Positions 23,520-35,146 of a stretch of 64,000 bases of DNA are shown in pieces. The stretch covers positions 8,680,001 to 8,744,000 of the forward strand of contig NGZR01000001.1 in NCBI GenBank assembly GCA_002197995.1. Direction: 5' to 3'. Source of the DNA: Gaeumannomyces sp. JS-464. Taxonomy: Eukaryota; Ascomycota; Sordariomycetes; Magnaporthales; Magnaporthaceae. The stretch's first letter is position 1. Each line of letters begins with the position of its first letter. The notes beneath the pieces were generated by a model, which was given only the letters and a program-made list of their open reading frames with translations, was not told the DNA's origin and did no database searches. A program made the position numbers and the translations under genes.

Positions 23520-24368
23520 ATGCGCACCAGACTCATCAGCCAGCCCGCCGCAGCAGCCATCCTCAACCGCCGAGGCTGCACCACCGCAACCGCCACCATC
23601 AGAAGCATCACCACCACCACCACCTCGGCCGCCGCCACCATGGGCTCCAAAGGCGACAGCGGCGGCGCCCAGCCGCCCATCCGCTTCGGCCCCTTCGAAG
23701 TAACGTCGCAGGTCTTCCTGACGACCCCGCACTCGTTCGCGCTCGTCAACCTCAAGCCGCTGCTGCCGGGCCACGTGCTGGTGTGCCCGCGGCGGCCGCA
23801 CCGGCGCCTGACGGACCTGGCGGCCGCGGAGCTGACGGACCTGTTTTGCGCCGTGCAGCGCGTCCAGCGCATGCTGGCGCTCCACTACTTCTCCCCGTCA
23901 CCACCAGCACCAGCAGCATCCTCCCAAACGGAATCAGGAGGAACAGGCAAACCCGCGGGGCCGCCGGCCGCCGGCTCCTTCAACATCGCCATCCAGGACG
24001 GGCCCGAGGCGGGCCAGACGGTGCCGCACGTGCACGTGCACGTCATCCCGCGCGCGCGGGGCGGCGGCGGCGGCCTCGACACGGCCGCCGACGCGGGCCA
24101 CCCCGACGAGCTGTACGAGCGCATGCACGCCGAGGACGGCAACGTCGGCGGCAAGCTGTGGGACGCAGCCGCCGCCGACCGGCTGGGGCAGCGGCGGCCC
24201 GAGCCGGGCGGCACCATCCCCCACGTCGAGGACGCCGACCGCGCCCCGCGGTCCATGGGCGAGATGGAGGCCGAGGCCGGCGTGTTCCGCGAGCTGCTGA
24301 GGCGCATGGCGGCCGAGGAGGAGGAAGGGGAGGGTGGTGGGGAGGTTGGGGATGGGCAGGGCAGGTGA
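23520..24368 (+). CDS. FHIT-type HIT hydrolase, bis(5'-adenosyl)-triphosphatase
   Basis: Histidine-triad enzyme of the Fhit/Hnt2/Aph1 branch that cleaves diadenosine triphosphate to AMP and ADP. The ATG at 23520 gives 282 residues, intronless and intact. Conserved blocks are FGPFEVTSQVFLTTPHSFAL, NLKPLLPGHVLVCPRRP, FNIAIQDGPEAGQT and the active-site triad PHVHVHVIPR (middle His is the nucleophile). The C-terminal MGEMEAEAGVFRELL matches the family's end helix. About 25 residues of Pro/Ser/Gly filler replace a short loop before the triad, and the C-terminal tail is Glu/Gly-rich, making it longer than the usual 150-200. A second in-frame ATG at 23640 starts MGSKGDSGG. The first 40 residues (Arg, Thr, Ala, Ile; no acidic residue) look like a mitochondrial presequence, so two forms could be made. 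Confidence 0.9.
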   Translation: MRTRLISQPAAAAILNRRGCTTATATIRSITTTTTSAAATMGSKGDSGGAQPPIRFGPFEVTSQVFLTTPHSFALVNLKPLLPGHVLVCPRRPHRRLTDLAAAELTDLFCAVQRVQRMLALHYFSPSPPAPAASSQTESGGTGKPAGPPAAGSFNIAIQDGPEAGQTVPHVHVHVIPRARGGGGGLDTAADAGHPDELYERMHAEDGNVGGKLWDAAAADRLGQRRPEPGGTIPHVEDADRAPRSMGEMEAEAGVFRELLRRMAAEEEEGEGGGEVGDGQGR

Positions 24369-24886
24369 TCAAGACCCCTGATCTATGTGTGGCTTTGAGG
24401 CGAAGACCAGAAGCCTCTGCTTCGACTGCTAGAGGGAAGCGATTATGCTGCAAGCTTGCCGTATGGCGAGCATCACAGCGTGTGGCGAAGGGGATTGTCA
24501 CACTAGGTTCCTAAAAGTCCCAGAAAACAGTGCACATTCAAGGCGATATGTACAGCCAGCCTCCCGCCCAAGCTTTTCCCTTCCATTTGTCACGACCAAA
24601 GAGCGAGACACCGACCCAGCCCTCAGGAGTTCAACACTGGAGCCACCAGAAACCAAAAAAAGAAATGATAACACACAACTGAGAGGCGGACTTCTGTTCT
24701 CCAACCCCCTATCAACTCCGGCGCTTGGATTGCTCTAAAAGTCCAGCCCCTTTGTTGGTCCGTCCACATAACGGAGGGTATCGCATAGCTACAAAGTAGG
24801 TTGCAGACCAAAGTCGGGGAAAGTGTTGGCCCTGACCAGCCGGACGGGTGGTGGGCCAGATTCGCTCGTTCCCATCATCACCCGCC
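24369..24886. other. Convergent 3' intergenic region
   Basis: The 518-base gap between the HIT gene (+) and the zinc cluster regulator (-). No coding or RNA gene is recognised. Confidence 0.4.
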
Positions 24887-27782
24887 TCAATCCAGCCCCG
24901 GCAGGTGATCTAGGCTTTCCATGCCAGTGCCCAGCGAATCCAGCATCGCGGCCGAATCGCCGTCAGCGGCCCCTCGCATGCCCCTGAACATGAACATGGT
25001 CGATGGGTCTTGCATCCCGGCACCGCCGCCGCCATTGCCGGCATTGCCTAGGTCCCACGTTTCAAAGTTCTGCTGCCAGTTGACGCCGTCCTTGAGGTAC
25101 CACTCCTGACCATCGACGGCGTATATCGAGTTTGAAGTGCGCGCCGACGCAGGGGAGACGCGACTCGACCCGTTCATGCCGCCGACCACGCCACCCGCCG
25201 TCGTGACCGGTGTCGTGGCCGTGTACGGGTTGTTGTAGCCCTGCATCGGCCACGCGTTCATCGATGCCATCGCCTCTGCCATGGATATGGGCGCATTCGG
25301 GTTGACGCTGCCGCCGCCGTTATTACTACTACCGCTGTCGAGGCCGTTGTTACTATGGCCTGTCTTCTGGACGGTATGGACAGCCGGTTTGGGTGGGTGC
25401 TGCTGTCGACGCGCCCCAGGAGTTGGTGTCGAAGTCGGTTCGTAGCCTCCTCCTCCCATCATCGCCTGCGGCCGTATCGGACTTGCATGCCCGTTCTGAT
25501 CTAGCCTTTGCGGCGGCGCAGCTGCTGGCGTGCCTGCCTGCGCCATTGCCACGTTAAACTGCTGTTGCTGTTCCGCAAGTGCCGCCGGGGGCGAGTTGGC
25601 ATATGAGCCGGCACCGGCGGGCGTCGACACATCCCCGGCTATACTGGGCGAAGGGACGTCCGCAGTGCTAAACCCGCCGTACATCTCGTCCGTCCGCCGC
25701 AGTACGATAGAAGCTTCCTCGGGCATCTCCACACCCCACTTCCGGGAGAGCACGCTGAGGATGCTAAGGGTCCGCCTTGCGCACGGCAATCCTCAGCAAT
25801 CTCTTGAGTTGCTTTACCCCGTGTATTACGTCTCGTCTTGCCGTCTTTTCCGGCAGGTTGAGAAGGTGAATGGTGCAGGCCGAATGCACCATGTAAACAG
25901 CAATGTTGCATATTTGCCGCAGGTTATATGTCTTTTTATATAACCTCATCAACTTGGAAATGGCTCCGGCGTTGGCGGTGCAAATGCGGCGAGGGGACAC
26001 GTGCGAGGGCAGTGGTGAATTCGCCGGGGCATATCGGAGAAAAGGCCGGAACAGGTGGATATACTGAAGATGGAAAAACATGCTGAGGTGGCCATTTTGG
26101 TTAGCGCGTTGACGTTTCCTTGCCTCAAGGGGAAGAAAAGACAGAAAGCAGGGGCAGAGAGCAAGGGACGTACTGCATCAAGATAACATTAGGCAGTTGG
26201 TCCTCCTTGGGCTCAAACTCGGTGGGTAGCGCCTTGCGCCAGTCTTCGAGCCGTCTATGGAGCTCGCTGAGCTTCTTCAGCTCTACTGACTTGCCGCTCG
26301 ACCTTCCAATATGATTCGGATGATAGAAGAAAAGAAGCAGGTCGCTGCTGATCTCGCACAGCTGTGATAATTGCAAGCCGACAGCCCTTGTCCTCGACGG
26401 TTGTTGGGAGGCCTTGTCGAAGCCGGCGTCGGTGTAGGGCGACCACATCTCGGCATCCTCGTCAGGAAAGACGTCGTACTTGGGCACGTTGAACGAGTTC
26501 TTGGGCAGCTGTGGTAGCCGTCCCAAGTAGTTGGACCAGGCCTTGTCGAAGAGAAAACAGCCCCAGAACGTCACCCGGCGTGCGTCGATCTGCTGTTCAT
26601 CCATCTTCTCCTTGTCTGACGTGATGGCACCTGCGTCGAGGTTTCAGTCCGATATCCTGGGCCATCCGGAAGCTCATGCCGCTGTAGACCCATCCTTTGG
26701 CCTCGCGGCCGCAGCCGGCCTCACGCACAGACATGAGAGCCAGGGCCTGGACTGTTGTCAGCCGCGGCTTTTCGTACTCGTCATTGACTACGATGAGTCT
26801 CTTGGCCTCGGCAAAGAAGTGATCGCCCTTGGTTCGGCTGTCGCCTGGCGTGCCAAAAGCGCCGGGGACACTGGTGAAGTGACAGCCGAGCGCTAGGATG
26901 GCGTTGACCAGTAGCGAGGAGCAGTAGGACGGTCGTGCGGACTCGCCCCGTTGTTTGCCCTTGAGGAGGTCGCGGTAGAATAGGCTTCTGGACAGGGTAG
27001 TAAAATAGGGATAGTGCCAGGCAAAGTACATGTTTACCAGGTGGACTATCAGCTGGGTGTCCTTGGTAACCTCGGTCCAGCTTGCAAACGGGTCAGTGGC
27101 GTCGTCGGAGAGCGGCCCATCGCCGTCGACGTCCCTGGGTATCTCGTTGGGGTCGCCGAGGTAGATCAGGTGGGAGGTGCCGCCAATAAAGCGAACCAGG
27201 CCGTTCTCGAGACGCAGTTCTCCCATCTTCCTGGCGAGGTCCCTCTCGCCGGCAAAGGGCTGGTCCGTGGTGTACTCGAAGCCACCAGACAGTGTCGTCA
27301 TCCTCTTCTTCCTCGTGGCTATTTTCCTCCTTCATGATCGACTCGGCGACGGCGTCAAGACTGTCGCAGGTGCGGATCCGCTTGACTATAGCCAGGACAT
27401 CTTCCTCGGAGGCGTTGAGGATGGCCTCGATGAGGATCTGGAGAGTGGAGCTCTGAGCCTTCATGCTGTCGATCTTCTCGCGGTAGACGCCCTTGCGGCG
27501 ATGATCCGAGTTGGGGTCATATACACACTCGGTGCCGTAGACGCTGGCGCAGGCGGCACAGCTGGGGAGGGCGGCATCGCACTTGGACTTGCGCCGCCGA
27601 CAGGCGATACAGGCGGTGCTGACGCAACGGCGCTTCTGATTTGCCGCATCGTTGCCGCGTCGGGGCTTCTTTTTATTGGGGACGGGCGTCGACGACGACG
27701 AGCTGCCGTCGCCCATGTCGGCCCCGAGGCCCATGCCGTTGCGGGGCGGAGGGGGTTTCTGCGCAAAAAGCTGTTTGTCCAT
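24887..27782 (-). CDS. Zn2Cys6 transcription factor with fungal-specific TF domain (nit-4/NirA-like)
   Basis: Nuclear pathway-type activator. The ATG is at 27780-27782; an in-frame ATG at 27807-27809 would add nine residues. The zinc cluster is CIACRRRKSKC with CAACASVYGTEC (CX2CX6CX6CX2CX7C), preceded by KRRCVSTA and followed by DPNSDHRRKGVYREKID. A fungal-specific TF domain follows (HLVNMYFAWHYPYFTTLSRS, MSVREAGCGREAKGW, RRVTFWGCFLFDKAW, FNVPKYDVFPDEDAEMW). The tail is Gln/Asn/Gly/Pro-rich and ends at 24887. One intron lies at 26083-26173 (GTACGT, branch GCTAACC). Frame breaks: one extra base near 27293-27302, one extra A in the T3 run 26642-26644, one missing base near 25801-25810 and one missing near 25785. 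Corrected length is 934 residues and all phases close. The cluster region resembles nit-4/NirA, but a nitrate role is only inferred and no symbol is given. Confidence 0.82.
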
Positions 27783-30700
27783 TGTTCTGGGGAAGGATCC
27801 GATTCGCATCCGGCCGCCCCGGGTATAAAAGACCTACCTGCTCCTCGCCGGTAGGGAGGCGTCCAGGCTGACCGGCCTGCACAGGAGCGGGGCCGTATGT
27901 GTTTCGTGGAGTTGTCTGCGGGTCTGGGGCAGCGCCTGAGGCTCCTCCTTTTCTGCGGTCCGCTTTCCAGCTGCCTTGCCGTCTTTTCCCCTTCTCGAGA
28001 AAACCTTCAGCGAAAATGGCAGGCAGCTCCAGGGTCGGCCACCGGGAGAGCAATCGCAAACGCTATTGCGATGTGAGCCCGGTGGCAGTCAATTTGAACA
28101 GCTCGGTATTCGATCCAGCTACCGACAATCAGAATGCGGGGTCTCGACGAGCGACAGATGGTGGTACCAAGACCGACCGACCAGTCCAGACGTCGTCACC
28201 GTCGTGGGATGGGAGCGCCCGGAAGCGACGGAGGGGAAGATAAGGCACGGGGAGATAAGCAAGGGCAGCCGGCTACGCCATGAATGGTGTGGTGGGCGTG
28301 GGATTTGACCGGCGGGCTTGGCCGCTAAGCCTGGTTGGTCCCTGTCCGGGGATCGTGGTCAGGTTGCGATAGCAGCAGTGATGGCTGCAGCAAGGGAGCC
28401 AATGGTGGGTGGTTGAGAGCTGGAGCAATCTTCCGAGGACTGTCTCATGGCACACGGCTCAGGAGTCCAGGGTGCCAGCGTGCCAGCGTCCCGGGTTGGG
28501 GGGTCCAGCCGAGCCGCCAAGGAGCCAAGGCGGCTTAGAGACGCCCAATCTATACTACTTGGTACCTACATAGTAGATACAAGTGCCCAGTTAGATAAGG
28601 CGACAGCTGGACCAAAGGGAAGGACTGGGAGGGAGGGGACAAACGTCGAGTGTGCGGCAGTATTCCGCCCGCCCGTCGTATCCAAAAAGCCAAGCCAACG
28701 CTTCGCGAAAAAGGCCCGTTTCGAGCCACAGCAGCGGGTTCAGCTCGATCCGGGAATAGAAGGTGAGAGGCGCAGAAAAAGCAACGACAAGCAGAAGATA
28801 GAGGGCCGCGCATGGACCAACCAGCGGAGGGCTAGAAGACGGGTGCGTGTGCTAGGGCCGATGGCGTCGGTCGCAAGACGCGAGAGCACCGTGGCTTGGA
28901 TGGATATATGGGTATGGGTATGGGTATTATAGCAGATAAGAGAGACAATCGATTGTTCTCTTTTCAGGCTGACATCCTCAACCCCGCGATCCCGGAGCAG
29001 CAGGCGCGCGCGGTTGTGCGCAAGTTGGCGTCAACGGGCCGCGGTTCAACTTGATCTGGCGCTGTTCGTGCAAAAGGCAAGGGTCGCTGTTCGGCTCGCG
29101 TGTCATGGACCGTGCAGTGCAGCGAGCGCTATGTAGAGTCCAATCCAATCGGAATCGATCAGCACTCAAAACTTCCCGCAAGCGCCGACTAGAAACGGCA
29201 AGAAAAAATAGGGGATGGAGATGCGGTTCGAGGGGAGCGATATTATCAGTATTGTATTTCAAATGAGGTGCAGCGCGCTGGACCGCCTTGCCTCGACCTT
29301 GAACCACACATGAGACCTCGAATTACTCAATAGGAACATGGATTCGGCCTAGCGCATCCCCACATCTCTCAGGTCGCCCGCGATGCGCCCCCATCCTTTG
29401 GACGGTCCCCGGCCAGCCTGCCAGCCCCAGCTTGTCCACCCCTCGGGCCAACCAGCACATCAGACCGAGCCGCACGGCTTCTCTCCTCGCAATTCTTGCC
29501 TGGTGCCAACGCGGGGGCAAAAAATAGAAAGAAAAAAAAGAAGAAAAAAAGGGAGACAGCCCGGACTTTGCTCGCGCTCCGGGTCAACTATAAACCTCCC
29601 TATTGTTACACCTCGTCCCGTCCATCTGTCGCGCTGCCGGCAATTGCGTAATGACCGCGAAGGCGACCGCAGAAGAAAAAAGACGAGGGGAGTACAAAGG
29701 GGAAATACCAAGGAAATACCAAAGGCAAAGCCGGCCGCACCGCTCCGTCGCGGAGAGGTTCTGTCACATCGCACATCCCCTCAAGTGCCGTTACAGGCAG
29801 TGGCCGGCATGGCAAAAGAATCCCTGAATTCATAGTCGACAAAAATGCGTGGTTGGCTGTGAGGGAAGATCTGTACGGGTCAATATGAGGGGGGGCACAG
29901 GTTTGTTTGATGCCGGCGAAGCTTGATTCCCACCGACGATGTCGCCATGCAGAGGGACCCGATCCATCCCTGTGACGCCGCCGGGAACGCTGCAGCCTCC
30001 TTTTCTACCCTCCAACTTGCTAAGCAATATCTTGTTCAATTTAATTTTGACAACGAAACTTCCACGCTTCTCCCGCCCACCGAGCACTGGCAAGGCCAAT
30101 AGGAGGAACACAAGCAGCCTCGGCCCCTCCGCACTTGCAGACAGGCCCGGACCCAGCCGGCCCCCGGGCGAGCCACTGGAGTCTGATTCAAGGGTCTCTC
30201 CCGCCGGGTTGTGCCATTCGATCTCGCCGCGGAGAAAACCTTGTTTACTCCATGCAAGTCTAGCACAAAGCTCCACGGCTGCGTAACCTTGATCATGTCG
30301 ACAGCAATCTGTTTACCCGGCCTTTCCGTCGCCGTACAGTTTTGGGGGTCCCTTGCCACCATCTTCATCCCCGCCACTGCCATGTTATTGTTCTCGCATC
30401 TTCTGCAGCAGTCGACCGTGTTCGTTTCTGTCTCCGTGATGAGGACACGCCACAGTGTACCAAAGGACTTTGTCCCTGAGATCTACCCGGGATATGCCCA
30501 GGATTGCGTAAACGTGTCTGTTTGGTTTGTCGCTCTGGTCTAGGAAATCTCGCCTAACCACCCATGATGACGTTGATCTGCAACGCAAGAACACCCGTCT
30601 GTCAACCAGGGACGTCCCATCAGGGCGACATCGCGAGAATGCAGCCTTGATCCCTTCTCTCGCTGTTGTGAAAGGGGCCGCACACCCGAAGCTCGGGAAT

Positions 30701-31035
30701 TCGGGGTCTGAACTGCCGCCAGAGTTTGCTCAAGCTTAAAGCCTTGAGATGACGATGCATGTGGTCGTCGATGACGAAGGGCCCTCTCCAATCGCTCGTC
30801 GGCCTTTCGAGATTAATCAAAGGCGAACTCGTGTGATATGTTCTTCTCCTTGCTAACTCAACAAAGTTGGAGTATCTACTGTGCCTCAAGGAAGTCCCAG
30901 TCATGCCAACGCCATGATCCCCAGAAAACAGGATAATAATATGAGAAAGAAGGAGGTATGAGATAGCGACAAGACTATGCAATGGAAATCGAGATTTGTC
31001 GAGAGAAAGGGGAATTTCGTGTCATTATGGCGACT
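27783..31035. other. Gene-poor 3.25 kb intergenic region
   Basis: No conserved protein, tRNA or transposon was recognised on either strand. Open frames up to about 160 codons are present but are Arg/Ser/Pro-rich and look like random GC-rich sequence. Short purine and pyrimidine tracts occur (for example AAGAAAAAAAG near 29530). The left end is the zinc cluster regulator's promoter; the right end is downstream of the La gene. Confidence 0.45.
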
Positions 31036-32474
31036 TCATGAGTCGCCAGTGGCGACCTTCTTGGCCGCGGGCGCCTCGCCTGAGGCCTCGCCGTCGCGTG
31101 GTCGCTTGCTGTTGCCGTTGGCCTCCTTCTTGGGGGCGGAAGAGTGGATGGTCGGCTTGACGTCGTTGCCGTTGCTGGGCTTGTGCTCCTCCTTCACGCC
31201 GTTGCGCTGTCCGTCCCGATCGCCGTCACGGTGACCGCCACGGCCGCCACCGCCACGGCCGCCACGCCCACGGCCCCGGCCCCGGCCACGGCCACCCCGA
31301 CCCCCCCTGTTATTATTGAAGCCTCGCTTCTGGTCATTATCCCGGCGGTCTTTCCACTCGCGCTTGTCAGAGTCTTTTCCACCGCCTCGGCCACGCCCCG
31401 ACTGGACACCACCCCGGAACGCCTTCCTGACGGATGGCTTGAGCAGGCCAGCCCTGATAAGCTCGTTCTTCTCCTCGCAGTAGTCAACCTTGGACATGAT
31501 CTTCAGATCATGATCCTTCCACTTGGGCTTGGGGTCCAGCTCCAGGAACTTCTTGAAGTCTTCCTCCGTCTTGAACTCAACAAACACGGATCCCTTGAAG
31601 AGCTTCTTGTCTGTGCGCCGGAGACGGACGGCCTCGACCTCGAGGCCGAAGCTGTTGAAGAACTTCTCAAGGTCGATCTGCGTCGTTGGCTCCTCGTCGC
31701 CGAATCCCTTGAGGTAGGCGGTCCTGAGGGTCGGCTTGTGGCCCCGCGCGGGGTCGTACAGCTCCTTGCGGGCGACCGTCTCCTCGCCTGGCTCGCCGGC
31801 GATCACGAGTGTCTCGCTCTCTCGGAGGGCAGCAACTAGCTGCTCGTACGACTTGAAACGCTGCATGCGCTTGAACTTGTGGATGATGCTGAGGCTGATC
31901 GGCTTCTTGGAGCCGTCCGTGTTCTCCCACAAGAACTTATCTTGTGAGATGTTGCTGTCACCGAAGTAGAACTCGACCTGATGGAAGCTTTGTCAGAGAA
32001 CTAGTTCCAAGGCAGCGGGTGCCGGAGCGACGAGAAGCTAGAGAGAGTGTGACAGTACCTGCTTGCGCATCTCAGCAGGATCAGTGGATTCAGGAAGGAG
32101 GGATGCGTCGAATTTCCTGTTCTTGGAGAAATTCTCATCTTCCCGAGCCGTGGTCTTCAGGATTTTAGCCGACTTCTCCAACGCATCCTCACCAGTCTCC
32201 TCCTTGATGCCATCCTCGGACGAATCGCTGGCGGCGTCGGCGTCGGCCTCATCGGTGGTATGGCAGCAGTGTCCTTAACAGGCTCAGCCTTGATCTCCTT
32301 GACGGCCTCAGCCTCGGTCTCCTCAGCAGCCTCGACAGCGGCCTCAGCCTCCGGCTCGGCTTTGGCGGCGGCAGCGTCCGAAGTGGCAGGAAGGGTGGTG
32401 GCCGGCTCCTCAGCTTTGGCGGCAACCGCAGCTTCCGGCGCCGCGACCTCGACCTTGGGCGCCTCGTCACTCAT
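31036..32474 (-). CDS. lhp1: La protein (La motif plus RRM), RNA polymerase III transcript chaperone
   Basis: Binds the 3' oligo-U of nascent RNA polymerase III transcripts and helps tRNA and small RNA maturation; nuclear. The ATG is at 32472-32474. Exons are 32059-32474 and 31036-31977, with an intron at 31978-32058 (GTACTG, acceptor TCAG). A long Ala/Glu-rich acidic N-terminus (about 105 residues) precedes the La winged helix (LPESTDPAEMRKQVEFYFGD, KDKFLW-like NISQDKFLW, FKRMQRF). An RRM follows (TAYLKGFG, KGSVFVEF). The tail is Arg/Gly-rich with RGRGRGRGRGGRGGGGRGG and Lys-rich ends. One base is missing near 32254-32258 (…AAIP then TDEADADAA). Restored, it is 452 residues. The RGG tail is longer than in yeast Lhp1 and could add RNA binding. 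It is divergent from uS4m. Confidence 0.9.
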
Positions 32475-33641
32475 TGTGGAATTGATCTGTGGACTAGTTA
32501 AAGCTGTCAGAACGAGGGTTCGAGTCCGAGTCTGCGCTTATACGTAAAAGACGAATGCTGACCGTCCGAATGACTGCAGGAGCCGGTCGTATGACTCTGC
32601 GTCTGTGAGTAAAATGAAGAGGGAGTTGGTGCAGATAATGCAGGTCAATTGCTGGAGCGCCTTGCGCGGCAAGGGGCAACAGTGAAAAGTGTGGCGGGGT
32701 TGGTTTGCCGAGAGAGTCACAACGAGATGCTTGCAAAGTTTGGAAGACGCAAAGACTTGAAAACTGATCAAGGTCGCAGATGCAGGAGGGAAGGGGAGAT
32801 TAAATAGCTTACCAAGGCCTATTCAGACCAAAACAATCGGAGATTGATCTATTGTGTTTACTGAGAGGGACCCAAAGGTTCCTATTGTCGCAAAACTCAA
32901 TACGAACGAAGCAATTGGGGGACAATCGGAAGCGCAAAAGTCGCGGCGAACGACGCGGGAGCTGCGAAAAAAAAAAAGTCAAAAAAAATCTGCGCCCAAT
33001 GGATAAGCCATGCGACCCCACTGATATGGGGCGCACCAACCACCCATCCCCGCTGCTCCGCTTGACTCTGCCCCACCCATACCCCCATGTGAAAGCCTGC
33101 GGTCCCATGCATATCCCAAAGTGTGAACCAACCGGAAATAGGAGAAGATGAAATAGGAAAGGAAATAGTGAAAGGATCACAAGAGCATAAACGGGGAAAG
33201 GGCCCTCTAGAAAAGTGTGGCAATTGATGTTCCAAGTAGTGTAGTCAGAAGTGCAGACTCTTGTTTGGGCCTCGACCGCCGCGGCTAACAAGTCAACCAA
33301 TTGGGACGGCTGCAAGAGGGCTGCATGCAGTCGGGAGGAGCTCGGGCCACCCGAGCGGGCCCCCTGGTCGCGTTTCTGTGTCCAGGGGTTCAAGCGATTG
33401 AGAGTGCCCGCGCTCATTGGAAGCTTGAAGCTGGAGCGTCGAAGCCGCGAGCTCACGTGAGGCACCCCAAGAGAGGGTCAAAATTTTAGAATAGCGCTGC
33501 GACAACCGTGCACAAGGCACAAGGTGACAGCGGCAGAGGCAGCAACCCCTCTCAAAAAACCAGCCGAGCCCCGACTCCAGAGTCATCCCGGCCTTTCGAA
33601 CAGGTGTCGACGGGGTGTCCATTGCATCCGCACATCTCAAG
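32475..33641. promoter_or_regulatory. Divergent region of La and uS4m genes, with probable La 5' UTR intron
   Basis: 1.17 kb between two divergent starts. On the minus strand, TTTAACTAGTCCACAG sits 12 bases before the La ATG and has branch-point and acceptor spacing. The La leader is therefore probably spliced, with its donor somewhere further upstream in this span. No other gene is seen. Confidence 0.45.
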
Positions 33642-35146
33642 ATGAGATTGAGAAGGTCAACGAGGCTGTACAGCCTGAAGCGGGCGGTAAGTTGCTGCCA
33701 GTTCCCCTCCTTCGAATGTGCAGCCACAAAGACCAGCCCACTGACCCGGAACCACAAACACAGCGCGTGCGCCAATCATGGAACAAATACAACCTCTACA
33801 ACCTGGCCAAGCTCAGAGTCCACGAGAAGTCCCTGGTGGGCAGGTCCTTCTTCCAGCAAAAGTGGTACGCTAAGGCGCACAGCAGGGCCTACCACGGCGA
33901 GCACATCCGGGAGTCCCAGTGGGAGCGCATGTTCAGCCGCCGCTTCAACTCGGTCGTCGACATGGACCCCCGCTACATGGCCGAGCACGACGGCTCCGAG
34001 CAGGCGAGCGGCAGGGGTTCCGGCAAGCTCGCCCAGTGGGCGTCGGAGCGGACCAACAACAAGAGCGGCGACAAGCCGACCCCGTACATGCAGATGGCCT
34101 ACGCGCCCCTTGAGAGGCGCCTGGACACCGCAATCTTTAGGGCCATGTTCGCCAGCAGCACCAGGCAGGCCAGGCAGTTTGTTGTCCACGGCCGTGTCAA
34201 GGTCAATGGCAAAAAGGTGCGCACACGGCCCCTGTCAGCAGTCAAAACAAGCGCTAGAGGACGCTAACTAACATCTCCCCCCTTATAGATGCCACACCCC
34301 AGTTATCTCCTCAATCCTGGCGATATGTTCCAGGTCGATCCCGACATGGTCATGTTGGCGACCGGCAAGCAAAAGGGCAATCTGACCGAGCTACAACGAA
34401 AACTAGGCAAGAAGGGCCCCTATACGCCAAAAGTGGAGGCAGCAGCAGAGGAGAATGAGGCGGTGTCGGAGGATACTGCCGCCGAGGAAGGTGAGTTGGC
34501 CGAAGCCGCAGAGGCTGCGGACCCCGAAGCGGAGGCCAAGGCCGAGGAGTCAGCAGTGAAGCAGAAGAGGGGCGACCTCAAGAAGCTGCTCGAATCGGCC
34601 AAGGCCATCGTCGAGATGGACAAGGACCTCGGCGTAAAGCGCAAGCAAAAGCTCCGCGCTTTCCAGCAGGAGCTCAAGAAGGTCATCTCCCAATCGGGCC
34701 GGGCATCCGTCACGTCGGACCAGATCCCCGTCGAGCACCTGACCGAGGTGCTGAACCAGCTGTCCATTGTGCCCCATACCCCGGAATCCGTAGAAACGGC
34801 ATCAAAACACTCAGAGGGCATTACCGACGACATTCAGGCGGCGTTCGAGGCCGTCAGCGATGAAAAGAAGCTGAGCAGACAGGAGCGCAAGCGGTTCGAT
34901 CTCATCATGAAGGAGTACCGCGAGAACCCCCACGACGAGTCCAAGCCCTACCGCACCCCCTGGGAGCCCCGCCCCTGGATGGCCCCCTTCGCCTTCATCC
35001 CGAGGTACCTCGAGGTGAACCAGAACATTTGCTCGGCCGTCTACCTCCGCCACCCCGTCGCGAGGCAGGGCCACTCCGAGGTCCCGACCCCGTTCCCCGA
35101 GATGCTGGGCCAGCTCAGCTTTAACTGGTATCTGCGGAGGAGATGA
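33642..35146 (+). CDS. nam9: Mitochondrial small-subunit ribosomal protein uS4m (Nam9-type)
   Basis: Mitoribosome small-subunit protein that nucleates the 5' domain of the small rRNA; mitochondrial matrix. The ATG is at 33642. Exons are 33642-33686, 33764-34216 and 34289-35146. Introns are 33687-33763 (GTAAGT) and 34217-34288 (GTGCGC, branch CTAACTAAC). All three exons are whole codons, giving 451 residues with no frame break. The N-terminus [15 protein letters not shown] runs into [16 protein letters not shown]. The S4 RNA-binding motif is [20 protein letters not shown] then [14 protein letters not shown] and [12 protein letters not shown]. After it comes an acidic Glu/Ala insert (about residues 210-250) and the fungal-type C-terminal extension ending in FNWYLRRR. 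The length fits fungal Nam9 proteins, which are much longer than bacterial S4. Confidence 0.93.

Noticed and set aside
24887..27782. Firm naming of the regulator as nit-4/nirA
   Set aside because: Only the zinc cluster and its flank resemble it clearly. The TF domain and tail could belong to a related paralogue, so no symbol was assigned.
28447..28932. 161-codon + strand open frame in the empty region
   Set aside because: Composition is Arg/Ser/Gly-rich without any compact segment; no splice sites or family resemblance. It is likely random in GC-rich DNA.
32505..32535. GGGTTCGAGTCC-like T-loop suggesting a tRNA
   Set aside because: The flanking bases do not form the T stem, and no D arm, anticodon arm or acceptor stem pairs around it.
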